Assembly: GCA_000434015.1 (NCBI GenBank)
Contig: HF999523.1
Location: 373,596-437,595, forward strand
DNA length: 64,000 bases
Reading direction: 5' to 3'
Source of the DNA: Clostridium sp. CAG:571
Lineage (GTDB): Bacteria; Bacillota; Clostridia; TANB77; CAG-508
Part shown: one piece after another, positions 1 through 8,124 of the stretch
Numbering within the stretch: position 1 is the first letter of the stretch
Layout of the letters: every line of letters starts with the position of its first letter
Notes under the pieces: generated by a model
Seen by the model: the letters and a program-made list of their open reading frames with translations, nothing else
What the model was told of the DNA's origin: nothing
The model's database searches: none
Position numbers and translations under genes: made by a program

Positions 1-49
1 TAGCCTGTCACGCTAGAGGTCGACGGTTCGAGCCCGTTCCAGGTCGCCA
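1..49 (+). tRNA. tRNA-Asp (GTC), 3' part only
   Basis: The window opens inside this tRNA. The anticodon stem TAGC/GCTA encloses the loop CTGTCAC, giving anticodon GTC. The T arm is GACGG/CCGTT around TTCGAGC, followed by the acceptor strand CCAGGTC, discriminator G and an encoded CCA at 47-49. The 5' half lies before the window. It sits 15 bases before tRNA-Phe, so the two belong to one tRNA operon. Confidence 0.9.
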
Positions 50-64
50 TTTTTTTTTATGTAT

Positions 65-140
65 GGCTTTATAGCTCAGTCGGTAGAGCAAGGGACTGAA
101 AATCCCTGTGTCCCTGGTTCGATTCCAGGTGAAGCCACCA
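65..140 (+). tRNA. tRNA-Phe (GAA)
   Basis: A complete cloverleaf. The acceptor stem GGCTTTA pairs with TGAAGCC. The D arm contains GCTCAGTCGGTAGAGC, the anticodon loop CTGAAAA carries GAA, the T loop is TTCGATT, and CCA is encoded at 138-140. It is the last gene of the tRNA operon that enters the window from the left. Confidence 0.96.
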
Positions 141-148
141 AATAAAAA

Positions 149-181
149 CCGTTATATCAATAGATGTAACGGCTTTTTTTG
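149..181 (+). terminator. Terminator of the tRNA operon
   Basis: The inverted repeat CCGTTA/TAACGG (149-172) is followed by a run of T from 174. This is a classical intrinsic terminator eight bases after tRNA-Phe. Confidence 0.85.
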
Positions 182-454
182 TTTCTATAATATTTTAGAT
201 GTTTATAAATATTCTTTTATTAAATAATAATTTTATCATTTAATATGTCAAAAAAGTGTGTCAGATTCAAATATAAAAATATTTTTTAAAAATATGATAA
301 TAACATTGTAAAAATTTTATTTATGCTTTATTAATAATTTTAGTTACATATTTTATTAATATTTATTTGCAGAGTAAAACATTTCTAAAAATACCTTTTT
401 AATAAATTTGCTTGAATATAACTTAGATATATGTTAGACTTTGAAATAGAAAAA
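182..454. other. AT-rich intergenic stretch without a gene
   Basis: About 270 bases between the tRNA terminator and the riboswitch. I see no open frame with a ribosome binding site and no clear hairpin. It should contain the promoter of the folate transporter operon, but the AT content makes several -10-like boxes possible and I cannot choose one. Confidence 0.5.
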
Positions 455-552
455 TTAGAGTAGAAAATAAATAGTAAAGACCTAATAAACGGGAAGTTGT
501 TATTAGGGCAAATAAAATAATTTTATGCTTATTTATTTTCGCATTCCGCTAA
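455..552 (+). promoter_or_regulatory. Candidate tetrahydrofolate (THF) riboswitch aptamer
   Basis: The layout matches the THF riboswitch family. It begins with the conserved-looking AGAGTAGA and ends with GCATTCCGCTAA, close to the family's 3' GCAUCCGCUCC. Pairings visible in the sequence: TTAG (455-458) with CTAA (549-552); GAAAATAAATA with TATTTATTTTC (463-473/530-540); a hairpin CCTAATAA/TTATTAGG (481-507) whose loop contains GGGAAG (family GGGAUG); and a small hairpin GCA..TAAAA/TTTTATGC. It lies just upstream of a folate-type ECF S gene, the classic target of this riboswitch. The fold and motif are seen; the ligand is inferred from family and gene context. Confidence 0.75.
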
Positions 553-604
553 TAAAAGAAATTTTGTAAAGAAGAAAATAAACTTCTTTTCTTTTGTTGC
601 GGAA
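544..604 (+). promoter_or_regulatory. Hairpin competing with the riboswitch (expression platform)
   Basis: TTCCGC (544-549) pairs with GCGGAA (599-604), extended by AAAAGAA/TTCTTTT and an inner AAGAAG/CTTCTT stem. Its 5' strand is the conserved 3' end of the aptamer, so the two folds exclude each other. It has no U run, and it ends 10 bases before the ribosome binding site GGAGGG (615-620). A second local pairing (TTGC 597-600 with GCAA 607-610) reaches to the edge of that site. Control of translation start is therefore more likely than termination; this is inference. Confidence 0.5.
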
Positions 605-629
605 AAGCAATAAAGGAGGGAGTTTTTTT

Positions 630-1169
630 ATGTCAAAAAATAAGAAAATTATATTATCAGCAATATTTTTAGCATTATTAATAATATTATCAAGGATATT
701 ATCAATAAAAACACCAATAGTAAAAATAAGCTTTGCATTTATCCCAACAATGCTTTGTGCTATATGGTTAGGACCAAAATGGACGGTATTAGTAAATGTA
801 TTAGGTGATATAATAGGAGCAATATTATTTCCAACAGGACCATATTTTTTAGGATATACAATAAGTACAGCAATTGCTGGATATATATATGGAGTGCTAT
901 TATATAAAAAAAGTAATAGTACATATACAAATAGCCAGTTTGCATTAAGAACTGTAATTGCAACAATATTAGTTGCAGTAATAGTAAATATGGTATTAAA
1001 CACATTTTGGACAAGTATAATAACAGGTAAAGCTTTTGTTGTATTATTTACAGCGAGATTTGTAAAACAAATAATAATGATTCCAATACATATAAGTGTT
1101 ATTTTGTTTTTAGAGAGCACTCTAAGAAAACCATATGAAAAGTATTTGAGGAGTGATGATATTGATTAA
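630..1169 (+). CDS. folT: ECF transporter S component, folate family (FolT-like)
   Basis: A 179-residue integral membrane protein with about six hydrophobic segments, the substrate-binding (S) subunit of an ECF vitamin transporter. The sequence around residues 45-75 (LGPKWTVL..LGDIIGAILFPTG) is typical of the folate subfamily. I place the start at 630 because GGAGGG (615-620) sits nine bases before it; an in-frame ATG at 594 has no such site and lies inside the leader hairpin. The gene overlaps the ATPase gene downstream, so S, A and T are translationally coupled. The candidate THF riboswitch upstream supports folate as substrate. The substrate is inferred; the family is clear. Confidence 0.85.
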   Translation: MSKNKKIILSAIFLALLIILSRILSIKTPIVKISFAFIPTMLCAIWLGPKWTVLVNVLGDIIGAILFPTGPYFLGYTISTAIAGYIYGVLLYKKSNSTYTNSQFALRTVIATILVAVIVNMVLNTFWTSIITGKAFVVLFTARFVKQIIMIPIHISVILFLESTLRKPYEKYLRSDDID

Positions 1170-1962
1170 TATAGAAAATGTATCGTACAAATATAAAAAT
1201 GGTAAACAAGTTCTAAAAAATATAAGTTTTTCAGTAAAAAAAGGAGAGATAATAGCAATTGTTGGGAAAAATGGATCAGGAAAATCAACAATAGGAAAAC
1301 TTATTTCAGGAATATTAAAATTAAAAGAAGGAAAGATTTTAATAGATGATATTGATTTATCAAAAAGAAAAAATAGAGAGCTAATAAATTCAAAGGTGGG
1401 CATAGTCTTTCAAAATCCAGATAGTCAAATAATATTTGGAAATATTAAAGATGAATTTTCGTATATTACACAAGATGAAGCTGTTATAGATGAGGTTCTA
1501 AAATATGTGGATATGTTTGAATATAAAAATAATGATTTATATTATTTGTCACTAGGTCAAAAGCAGCGAATAATGATTGCAGAAGTTTTAGCTAAGAAAC
1601 CACAATATATAATTTTTGATGAACCAACTACAATGATAGATAGTATTGGAAAAGAAAAAATATATAAAATAATACAAAAACTAAAGAATGAAGGATATAC
1701 AATAATATGTATAACAAACTTAGCAGATGAAATATTATTAGCAGATAGAACAATAATTTTAAATAATGGCAAAATAGTGGAACAAATAGAAAAATCGGAA
1801 TTAATAGAAAAGTCAAAAGTTTTTGAAAAATATGAAATAAAAGTTCCAACTTTGCTAGAGTTATTAATAAAGTTAAAAAATAATGGGATTAAGCTAGATA
1901 CTAATAAAAATTTAACTATTGATTCATTTGTAGAAGAATTAATTATAAAATTAAAAAAGTAG
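1162..1962 (+). CDS. ECF transporter ATPase (EcfA-like) with altered H-loop
   Basis: A 266-residue ABC ATPase that would power the folate ECF transporter from the cytoplasmic side. Visible motifs: Walker A GKNGSGKST, Q-loop FQNPDSQ, signature LSLGQKQR (usually LSGGQ), Walker B YIIFDEPT. The switch histidine is absent: the usual ITH is ITN (IICITNLADE). I favour the TTG start at 1162 because GAGGAG (1148-1153) lies eight bases upstream; GTG 1153 and ATG 1156 are too close to that site. It overlaps the end of the S gene by eight bases. ECF modules normally use two ATPases (A1 and A2); only one is here, so it may form a homodimer or pair with an ATPase encoded elsewhere. Confidence 0.85.
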   Translation: MINIENVSYKYKNGKQVLKNISFSVKKGEIIAIVGKNGSGKSTIGKLISGILKLKEGKILIDDIDLSKRKNRELINSKVGIVFQNPDSQIIFGNIKDEFSYITQDEAVIDEVLKYVDMFEYKNNDLYYLSLGQKQRIMIAEVLAKKPQYIIFDEPTTMIDSIGKEKIYKIIQKLKNEGYTIICITNLADEILLADRTIILNNGKIVEQIEKSELIEKSKVFEKYEIKVPTLLELLIKLKNNGIKLDTNKNLTIDSFVEELIIKLKK

Positions 1963-1978
1963 GAGGATATATAGCAAA

Positions 1979-2542
1979 ATGGAAATACTCAAATTTTTTA
2001 TATTTATTATAATGGTAACCGCTATATTTTTTCTACCACAATCTGAAATTTTATTTGGAATAATAATATTAAGTAATATAGATGCAATAATATTACTAAA
2101 AATTTCAATAATAAAAGAGATAAAACAACTATTTAAAATATTACCATATATAATACTTACTTTTTTTATAAATATAATAATAAGTGGAATAAATGAGGCA
2201 ATATGGGTTGCAATAAAATTTTTTATTGTATGCAATATTACATACATATATTCAGCAATAAGTAGTAAAACAACAATTGCAAGTACAATAAAAACATTAT
2301 GCAGGCCATTAGTTTTGTTTAATGTAAATATAGAAGAAATAGAAATAATTGTGGCTATATCTCTATCTATAATTCAGATACTAAAAAAAGATCTACTTGA
2401 GATAAAAGATGTATATAAATACAAAAATCTTAAAATTAATGTAAAAAATATAAAGCACAGTATGGTGATATTTTTTATTGGAATAATAAAAAGAACAAAT
2501 CAAATAGATGAAGCTTTAATTGCAAAAGGGAAAAGATACTAA
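1979..2542 (+). CDS. ECF transporter T component (EcfT-like), short
   Basis: A 187-residue membrane protein with about four or five hydrophobic segments, ending in AKGKRY. This resembles the conserved small-residue/Arg-Gly motif by which EcfT coupling helices contact the ATPases. Its place directly after S and A genes, with GGAGG ahead of the start, makes it the transmembrane coupling subunit. It is clearly shorter than the usual 250-270 residues, so it may be a minimal T subunit dedicated to this one S protein. Identification rests partly on gene order. Confidence 0.7.
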   Translation: MEILKFFIFIIMVTAIFFLPQSEILFGIIILSNIDAIILLKISIIKEIKQLFKILPYIILTFFINIIISGINEAIWVAIKFFIVCNITYIYSAISSKTTIASTIKTLCRPLVLFNVNIEEIEIIVAISLSIIQILKKDLLEIKDVYKYKNLKINVKNIKHSMVIFFIGIIKRTNQIDEALIAKGKRY

Positions 2543-2686
2543 AAGGTTAAAAATAATTTTAAGAATAAACATAAGTTATATAATTTAAAATATAAATTTC
2601 ATGAAATAAAAGGATTAGTATTGTATGAAAGAAATTGGTATGTTAGAATTATCAAAGGCAAAATTAATTAAGGAGGAATAAAATTT

Positions 2687-3088
2687 ATGGAATATGTTAT
2701 TGCAGGAGTTGTTGTAGCAATTATAATTGGAATTTTCTTTATAATAGCAAAGAAAGATGGGGAAGCATTAGAAAAAATGGTTTCAAATATAACAGAGGAG
2801 CAAAAAAATAAATTAGCGTTAACAGATATACAATTTATAGATAATAAAAATGAATGGATTCAACAAGGAATGGTATATGAAATTAAAGATAAAGGAAATA
2901 AAGTGGCTTTAAAAGTATTATGGCATAACAAAGTAATGCAAAATAATGGTTATGACAAGCTTACATATGCAGATGTAACAATAAAAAAATCTGAACAAGA
3001 AGAACATAATTTAAAAGTTGGGGATTTTGTAAAAATGCATATTGCACCTGAAAAAACAGTTGGAACAGTAAAAATACTTTGGGATTAA
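2687..3088 (+). CDS. Membrane-anchored protein of unknown function
   Basis: A 133-residue protein with one N-terminal hydrophobic helix (about residues 3-22) and a soluble remainder of mixed charge ending in VGDFVKMHIAPEKTVGTVKILWD. I do not recognise the family. The lysine-flanked helix suggests a type II anchored or exported topology. AAGGAGG precedes the ATG. It is followed 42 bases later by another membrane protein in the same direction, so the two may be co-transcribed. Confidence 0.7.
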   Translation: MEYVIAGVVVAIIIGIFFIIAKKDGEALEKMVSNITEEQKNKLALTDIQFIDNKNEWIQQGMVYEIKDKGNKVALKVLWHNKVMQNNGYDKLTYADVTIKKSEQEEHNLKVGDFVKMHIAPEKTVGTVKILWD

Positions 3089-3130
3089 TTAAATTATATG
3101 GCAGGGATAAGGAGATTTTTATAAATAGTA

Positions 3131-4009
3131 ATGACAGATTATAATAATGAAATAGTAAAACAAACGATAGAAAAATATAAATTAGATTTAGGAGAAAAGT
3201 TTGAATATGTAGGTGGAACTATAATACAAAGAAATGAATTTCAAACATATACAAAAATTTTATTTTGCGAAGATGGATTTGTAGATGAAAATAATGTTCC
3301 ATATATAATGGAAAGTGTTGTTCCCAAAGGTATAACTAAAAGAGATAGAATACTTGTTTTTTATAGAGATGATGGAACTAGATACTTAATTCCAATAGAT
3401 GGTGACAACTGGAAGTTGGTTGGAAACAATTCTCCAGAATATGTAAAAAATATAGACTATGGAAAAGCAAAAAAGATAGTACATAGAAATGCTTTGAAAG
3501 TAGAAAAAGAACCAATAAAACTATCAAAAGAAGAAAAATCAAATTTGTTAAATGAATATAGTAAAATACTAAAAAGAGGAAATTGTATTGTTGCAGGAAT
3601 CTTTATGAGTTTAGTATGGTTTATTATAATAGGTTTGATAACTATCTTTTCAATTACAGCTATAGAAACTAATGATGTTTTAGGAGTGTTAGTTTTAGTA
3701 ATTGGAGTGCTTTTTTGGATACTTATTTCGATTTTTACAATTCGCTTTTTTTATAAATTACCATTGAAAACTTTAAAAAATGCAAATTATAAAAAAGCAA
3801 TTTTATTTGAGGGAATAGCTAAAGTAAAACCAAGATTTGTAGTGTATGGATATTATTATGATGGAAGTAATTGGACATTAGGATATTATACAATACCTTT
3901 GGGAAATGAGCAGATTTTTGAAAATCTTAGATATGGAGAGATTATTTATAGATATTCTAAAAATGAATATCCTACAAATGAAGAAATGTGTTTTTTTAGT
4001 AAAAAATAA
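3131..4009 (+). CDS. Two-helix membrane protein of unknown function
   Basis: A 292-residue protein. The N-terminal 150 residues are soluble and polar, followed by two hydrophobic helices (about 152-178 and 184-207) and an aromatic C-terminal domain with GYYYDGSNWTLGYYTIP. I do not recognise the family. It follows the preceding small membrane protein with a short spacer, which suggests a shared transcript. It may be a surface or envelope protein; no catalytic motif is evident. Confidence 0.7.
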   Translation: MTDYNNEIVKQTIEKYKLDLGEKFEYVGGTIIQRNEFQTYTKILFCEDGFVDENNVPYIMESVVPKGITKRDRILVFYRDDGTRYLIPIDGDNWKLVGNNSPEYVKNIDYGKAKKIVHRNALKVEKEPIKLSKEEKSNLLNEYSKILKRGNCIVAGIFMSLVWFIIIGLITIFSITAIETNDVLGVLVLVIGVLFWILISIFTIRFFYKLPLKTLKNANYKKAILFEGIAKVKPRFVVYGYYYDGSNWTLGYYTIPLGNEQIFENLRYGEIIYRYSKNEYPTNEEMCFFSKK

Positions 4010-4220
4010 AGAAAAAAGAGAGGAATACTAGTATTAAGTAATTTGGTGATAAAGTATAAAAAATAAAATTAATGGTATTTTATAACCTATATTTAAGCTA
4101 ATAAAGTTACCTCTTATTTTTTATGAAAAGAGTGAATGAATATGTATATAAAAATGCAAGCAAAGTTTGAATATGAATTTTAATATAGATATGGATAATT
4201 ATTTATAGTAGGAGAAAATG

Positions 4221-4622
4221 ATGAAAGTATTAACAATAAAACAACCATGGGCAACTTTGATTATGCAAAAAGATAAAAGATTTGAATTTAGAAGTTGGCA
4301 AACTAAGTATAGAGGAGATTTATTAATACACGCGGGAAAAGGGATTGATAAAGAAGCGATGAAAAGATTAGAAAAATATATTCCAAGTGATATGCCAACT
4401 GGAAAGATTTTGGGGAAAGTAACTTTAGTAGATTGCATAAAAATGTCTCCTGAATTTAAAGAAATGTTATTAAAAGAGAATAAAGATATATATACAAAGA
4501 GTTCGTTTAAAGAAAATTATGGTTGGCAAATGGAAAATGTAGAGGTGTTTGAAAAACCAATAGAAGCAAAAGGAAAATTGAGTTTGTGGGAGTATGAAGT
4601 GGAAGATGAAAAGAACTCATAA
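4221..4622 (+). CDS. ASCH-domain protein
   Basis: A 133-residue protein with the ASCH fold signature: an N-terminal VLTIKQPWATLIM, then FEFRSWQTKYRGDLLIHAGK and later GKILGKVTLVDC. ASCH domains resemble the PUA fold and are thought to bind RNA or modified nucleotides. An ATG at 4218 also exists, but AGGAG (4210-4214) is better spaced for 4221. The stop codon (4620-4622) lies inside the 16-bp island repeat, and the last codons AAC TCA TAA come partly from it. The 3' end of this gene was therefore shaped by the recombination event; the natural C-terminus may have been different. Confidence 0.8.
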   Translation: MKVLTIKQPWATLIMQKDKRFEFRSWQTKYRGDLLIHAGKGIDKEAMKRLEKYIPSDMPTGKILGKVTLVDCIKMSPEFKEMLLKENKDIYTKSSFKENYGWQMENVEVFEKPIEAKGKLSLWEYEVEDEKNS

Positions 4623-4631
4623 CCCGAAGGT
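4616..4631 (+). repeat. Left attachment core (attL) of the genomic island
   Basis: CTCATAACCCGAAGGT occurs here and again at 24895-24910 in the same orientation, 20.3 kb apart; the flanking bases differ. The sequence is the anticodon-loop and stem region of tRNA-Met (CAT). Tyrosine integrases commonly recombine within tRNA genes, and an integrase gene starts 270 bases further right, pointing toward this site. Confidence 0.8.
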
Positions 4632-4660
4632 CGTAAGTTCGAGTCTTACCCCCGCAACCA
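4616..4660 (+). pseudogene. tRNA-Met (CAT) 3' half left by integration
   Basis: From the anticodon loop onward this is a well-formed tRNA: CAT anticodon, T arm GTAAG/CTTAC around TTCGAGT, acceptor strand CCCCGCA, discriminator A and an encoded CCA (4658-4660). The 5' half is missing; the bases to the left belong to the ASCH gene. The fragment is either the piece of tRNA carried in the element's attachment site or the chromosomal end displaced by tandem integrations. Confidence 0.8.
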
Positions 4661-4668
4661 AAAGTAAT

Positions 4669-4703
4669 ATACTTACAGTTTCAAGGACTGTAGGTATTTT
4701 TTT
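4669..4703 (+). terminator. Terminator after the tRNA-Met fragment
   Basis: ATACTTACAG (4669-4678) pairs with CTGTAGGTAT (4688-4697) with one G-U pair, followed by seven T. It looks like the natural terminator of the tRNA gene from which the fragment came. Confidence 0.75.
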
Positions 4704-4755
4704 ATGCTTAAAAAGTAGTTGCAATAATTAGTAAAAACAGCTCTATTATGTGAAA

Positions 4756-4771
4756 TTGGGGAATTTTTGGG
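4756..4771 (+). other. Candidate left integrase arm-type sites
   Basis: Two TTGGG pentamers spaced 11 bases (4756 and 4767). The same pair with the same 11-base spacing occurs at 24755 and 24766 inside the right end. In both ends exactly 124 bases separate the pair from the attachment core. Arm-type sites of Tn916/lambda-class integrases are short direct repeats of this kind; the role is inferred. Confidence 0.4.
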
Positions 4772-4901
4772 AAGTATTTATACAATTTAATTCCTAAAAA
4801 GACTATGTATATCAGTAAAAAACTTCGGGATTTATAATTTGTTTTTTTACTGACTTTATTTCCGACAAAGTAAATTTATAATTTATTGAAAAAAGTAATT
4901 T

Positions 4902-6089
4902 TTAATTTGGTATTAATAAATTTTGTAATACATTTCCTGCACTTTTATTGTGGGAAATGATAGGATGCACATAAAAATTAAATGTCGTAGTAATTTGTGC
5001 ATGACCTAATCTTGCAGCAACAACTGCTACATCTATATTTTGCGATATAAGCAAAGTAGCATTTGTGTGCCTTAAACCGTGAAAATTAATTACAGGTAGT
5101 CCAATTTCTTTTACGAAATTAACAAACCATTTACTAATAGTTGATGGATGCATAGGCTTACCATCTGACTGTACAAATAACCTATCAGAATTAATCCATA
5201 ATTCGTTGTAGATGGATTTTTGCTGTTCATACCATATTCTGTATTCCTCAAGTAAAGAAACTACGAAATTTGGAATTGCAACATCTCTGATAGAACTTTC
5301 AGTTTTAGGAGTTTTAGTAAATACTCCTTTGTTAGATAAATACTGACTAGATTTATTAATACTAACAATACCATTTGTAAAATCAATATCAGACCATTCT
5401 AAGCCCATTAGTTCTCCAAGCCTTACACCAGTAAATATCGTTAAAGTAATTGCAACTTTGTATTTGATATCTTCTGTAGTAAGTTCATTAAGGTGAGAAA
5501 GAAGAACTTTACATTGCTCATCATCATAGTATCTTCTTTTAGGCTTTTTACTTTTAGGTGGCTGAACTCTTTCACAGGGATTGTTAAATAATAGTTGCCA
5601 ATATACAGCTTTATGAAGCATTGCACGAATTAATCTATGATGTTCTAATATTGTTTTTTGAGATAAAGGTTTAAGAGTTCTATAACCGTTATTACATTTC
5701 ACTCTTCTAATTTGTGTATCTTTATCTAACATATCGTAAAACTTCATTATGTCAGTAGGCTTAATTCTATCTAATTTAAAATGTCCAAGATAGGGAAGAA
5801 TTCTAGCTTCTAACATACCTAAATATCTGTTATAGGTAGAAGGTGCAAGCTCTTTTGATCCATAATCTCTTTTCCATATTTCAGTAAATTCTTTAAAAGT
5901 AATAGATTTACCTTCAATAACTGTACCTTGTTCAACTTCTGCAACAAACTTTGCAAGCTCAACTTTAGCCTGTGCTTTAGTACCATGAACAGTTTTAGTA
6001 TGACGTATAGGCTTACCTTCTAAATTAAAACCATGACAAACTATTAGCCTGTAACTATCTTTGCCTCTTTTTTCAATACTCCCGGCCAT
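4902..6089 (-). CDS. int: Tyrosine recombinase / site-specific integrase
   Basis: A 395-residue integrase of the Tn916/phage type. The N-terminal 50 residues form an AP2-like arm-binding domain (GSIEKRGKDSYRL), followed by a SAM-like core-binding domain (about 65-165) and a catalytic domain. Catalytic residues are visible: Arg in FTGVRLGELMGLEW, HGLRHT (His-x-x-Arg), the second His in RLGHAQITTT, and the Tyr in FNFYVHP. It reads toward the left attachment core, 270 bases away, as expected for an element integrated at a tRNA 3' end. A good ribosome site (AGGAGG) precedes the ATG. A perfect inverted repeat shared with the excisionase promoter lies upstream. It should catalyse both integration and, with the excisionase, excision of the island. 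Confidence 0.95.
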   Translation of the reverse strand: MAGSIEKRGKDSYRLIVCHGFNLEGKPIRHTKTVHGTKAQAKVELAKFVAEVEQGTVIEGKSITFKEFTEIWKRDYGSKELAPSTYNRYLGMLEARILPYLGHFKLDRIKPTDIMKFYDMLDKDTQIRRVKCNNGYRTLKPLSQKTILEHHRLIRAMLHKAVYWQLLFNNPCERVQPPKSKKPKRRYYDDEQCKVLLSHLNELTTEDIKYKVAITLTIFTGVRLGELMGLEWSDIDFTNGIVSINKSSQYLSNKGVFTKTPKTESSIRDVAIPNFVVSLLEEYRIWYEQQKSIYNELWINSDRLFVQSDGKPMHPSTISKWFVNFVKEIGLPVINFHGLRHTNATLLISQNIDVAVVAARLGHAQITTTFNFYVHPIISHNKSAGNVLQNLLIPN

Positions 6090-6137
6090 TACCCAGTTTC
6101 ACCTCCTTTCAGGTTATTTAATGGATAGGAGAGCATA

Positions 6138-6174
6138 TTGTTAACTGATAATAATATATCACAATAGTTAACAA
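6138..6174. promoter_or_regulatory. Operator upstream of int: paired TTGTTAACT inverted repeats
   Basis: TTGTTAACT (6138-6146) and AGTTAACAA (6166-6174) are perfect inverted repeats, each holding the palindrome GTTAAC. The GTTAAC centres are 27 bases apart. The same arrangement with the same 27-base spacing occurs at 10444-10476, between DUF6076 and the excisionase. One regulator probably controls both promoters. Confidence 0.6.
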
Positions 6175-6272
6175 ATAGCAAGAAGGAACTATAATATTTT
6201 AAAAAACATAAAAAAACATGGAAAAATGTTGAAAAAAGTGGTATAATTGCAATGGCAGAAAGGAGAATTAAT

Positions 6273-7367
6273 ATGCTTTCGTATCAAATTTTAAACTATT
6301 ATGAATTTATAAATAGAGAACTAAATGAATTTAAAGAAGTATTAAATCCAATTTTTGAATGGTCTCAAACGTATTTTAAATATAGTACAGAAACATTGAC
6401 AAAATTATTAAAAAGTAATGCGGTAAGTGCTTCTGATGGAACTCATTATATAATTGGAGAGGGGAAAATTAAATCAGGATATGATGAGAATGTAAAAAAT
6501 ATGAAAAGTATTTTTTCATCATATATAATATTTAAGGCTTTTGGGGAGTTTAAACAAAAGATTGATCATTATAAACGTGAAAATAATATTATAGAAAATG
6601 ATTATATAAAAGATTTTATAGAAGAAACTGATAATTTGTTTAAAATATACGAAGAGTTTCAAAAAGATGATACAAATCAAACTAAAATGATAAACTTTGC
6701 AAATGAACTTATGAAATATAAAATGCTAATTAATAATACTTTAAAAATGTATTCAGATTATTATTTGCTTTCTACAAATGAAAATGAGTATGAAGGAAAA
6801 GATGTAAATTCTCTTAGCATTCAGCTATTAGAAGTAGAATACTCAATGGATGAATTTGCAACAATACTGAAAGATATTGATATTTCATATTACGAAATAG
6901 GAAATTTATTATTTCAACAGACAGAATCAATTAAATATAAAAAATTAAAAATACTGAAGATTGAATCAGGTTCATTATTCTCTAAAATATCGGGAGAAGA
7001 AATAATAATAGATGTTTTAAAGAAAGTATTTAAAAAAGCAATTACATGGGTACATAAAGGTTTTCAAGAAGGAGATACAATATTATCACACAAAAAATTT
7101 GCGGCAACATTAAAGGAAGATGCTGAATTAATGAAAATATTAGAAGAGTGTGGATGTGATACATCTGCATCTAAAGAGAATATAGAAAAAGCATTTAATT
7201 TGTTATCTAAACAAGCTGTACATTTGGCTAAAAGTGCTTGTAACATAAAAATTGATGATGAAGAGTTTAATATGGCGACAGTACAAAAGGAAAAATTTTT
7301 ACATGAAGTCAAACCAAAGCTATTAAATTCAGCTACAAATAATGAAAAGGATGATAAAAATGAATAA
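6273..7367 (+). CDS. Helical protein of unknown function paired with a nuclease gene
   Basis: A 364-residue protein of largely alpha-helical character (LSYQILNYYEFINRELNEFKEVLNPIFEW...). I recognise no family. I use ATG 6273 because AAAGGAG lies just ahead of it; an upstream in-frame ATG at 6252 lacks such a site. Its 3' end overlaps the next gene, which encodes a DpnII/MboI-like endonuclease domain, so the two are translationally coupled and likely act together. In an island full of defence-type genes, this protein would be the sensor, regulator or partner of the nuclease. That role is inference only. Confidence 0.75.
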   Translation: MLSYQILNYYEFINRELNEFKEVLNPIFEWSQTYFKYSTETLTKLLKSNAVSASDGTHYIIGEGKIKSGYDENVKNMKSIFSSYIIFKAFGEFKQKIDHYKRENNIIENDYIKDFIEETDNLFKIYEEFQKDDTNQTKMINFANELMKYKMLINNTLKMYSDYYLLSTNENEYEGKDVNSLSIQLLEVEYSMDEFATILKDIDISYYEIGNLLFQQTESIKYKKLKILKIESGSLFSKISGEEIIIDVLKKVFKKAITWVHKGFQEGDTILSHKKFAATLKEDAELMKILEECGCDTSASKENIEKAFNLLSKQAVHLAKSACNIKIDDEEFNMATVQKEKFLHEVKPKLLNSATNNEKDDKNE

Positions 7368-8124
7368 AGAAAAAGCAGTAGAAGCCTTAAATGAATTACT
7401 AAATGAATTACAAAATGAATTAAAAGCAAAAGTTTATGCAGATTCAGAATATGGGCGCTATATGGTGGATCAAGAAATATATGATGCTTTTATAGTAAAA
7501 GCTAAGACTTTATTGAAGCTAATATTGAAAGATGGAGATGATGATAATATAAAAAAAATATCATTATTAACTTTCAATGATTTAGAAAATATAAACATAA
7601 TAGAAAAAATTTTAAAAAATATAAAGCAATATATTGAAAAGGATTATATTGTTTTAGAAAATGAGAAAACTCTTGATATTGAAAATACATTTGATTTAAT
7701 TTTTAGAAATTTTCATAAAGTTGTAAAAAATTTAAGAAATAGATATGATAATAGGTGTACTATTGATGTAGAAGACGAATATGATGTACAAGATTTATTG
7801 TTTGCAATATTACAAATGTTTTTTAAAGACATTAGGAAAGAAGAATGGACACCAAGTTATGCAGGAAATTCATCAAGAGTAGATTTTTTATTGAAAGAAG
7901 AAAAGATAGTCATAGAAGTTAAAAAAACCAGAAAAACAATGAAAGACAAAGATTTGGGGGAACAATTAATTATAGATATTGCTAAGTATAAGGCACATCC
8001 TGATTGCAAAAATTTAGTTTGCTTTGTATATGATCCTGAAGGAAGAATTGTAAATCCGGCAGGCATTATAAAGGATTTAGAAAAGGACAATGATAATTTT
8101 GTAAAAATATATATAAACCCATAA
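7360..8124 (+). CDS. PD-(D/E)XK nuclease-domain protein (DpnII/MboI-like C-terminus)
   Basis: A 254-residue protein. The C-terminal 110 residues carry a restriction-endonuclease-like core: a WTPSYAGNSSRVDFLL strand with the catalytic Asp (about residue 175), then IVIEVKKTR (Glu-x-Lys, about 185), and the family-typical DLGEQLIIDIAKYKAHPDC and VCFVYDPEGRIVNP. This module is usually a C-terminal effector in defence-related proteins. The N-terminal half is helical and unassigned. I prefer ATG 7360, preceded by AAGG, which overlaps the previous gene by eight bases; an in-frame ATG at 7342 lies deeper inside that gene. The pair could be a two-gene anti-phage system. Confidence 0.8.
   Translation: MNKEKAVEALNELLNELQNELKAKVYADSEYGRYMVDQEIYDAFIVKAKTLLKLILKDGDDDNIKKISLLTFNDLENINIIEKILKNIKQYIEKDYIVLENEKTLDIENTFDLIFRNFHKVVKNLRNRYDNRCTIDVEDEYDVQDLLFAILQMFFKDIRKEEWTPSYAGNSSRVDFLLKEEKIVIEVKKTRKTMKDKDLGEQLIIDIAKYKAHPDCKNLVCFVYDPEGRIVNPAGIIKDLEKDNDNFVKIYINP

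Noticed and set aside
781..790. CGG in the folate transporter gene and about sixty other CGG strings in genes
   Set aside because: Each was checked against the reading frame and is split between two codons (for example TGG ACG GTA), so none is an in-frame CGG.
2625..2681. An 18-codon open frame (MKEIGMLELSK...) before the 133-residue membrane protein
   Set aside because: No ribosome site ahead, and its stop overlaps the next gene's ribosome site. Probably chance; a leader peptide cannot be shown.
4020..4217. Palindrome ATACTAGTAT and AT-rich spacer before the ASCH gene as a mobile-element end
   Set aside because: Short, no second copy seen, no associated gene.
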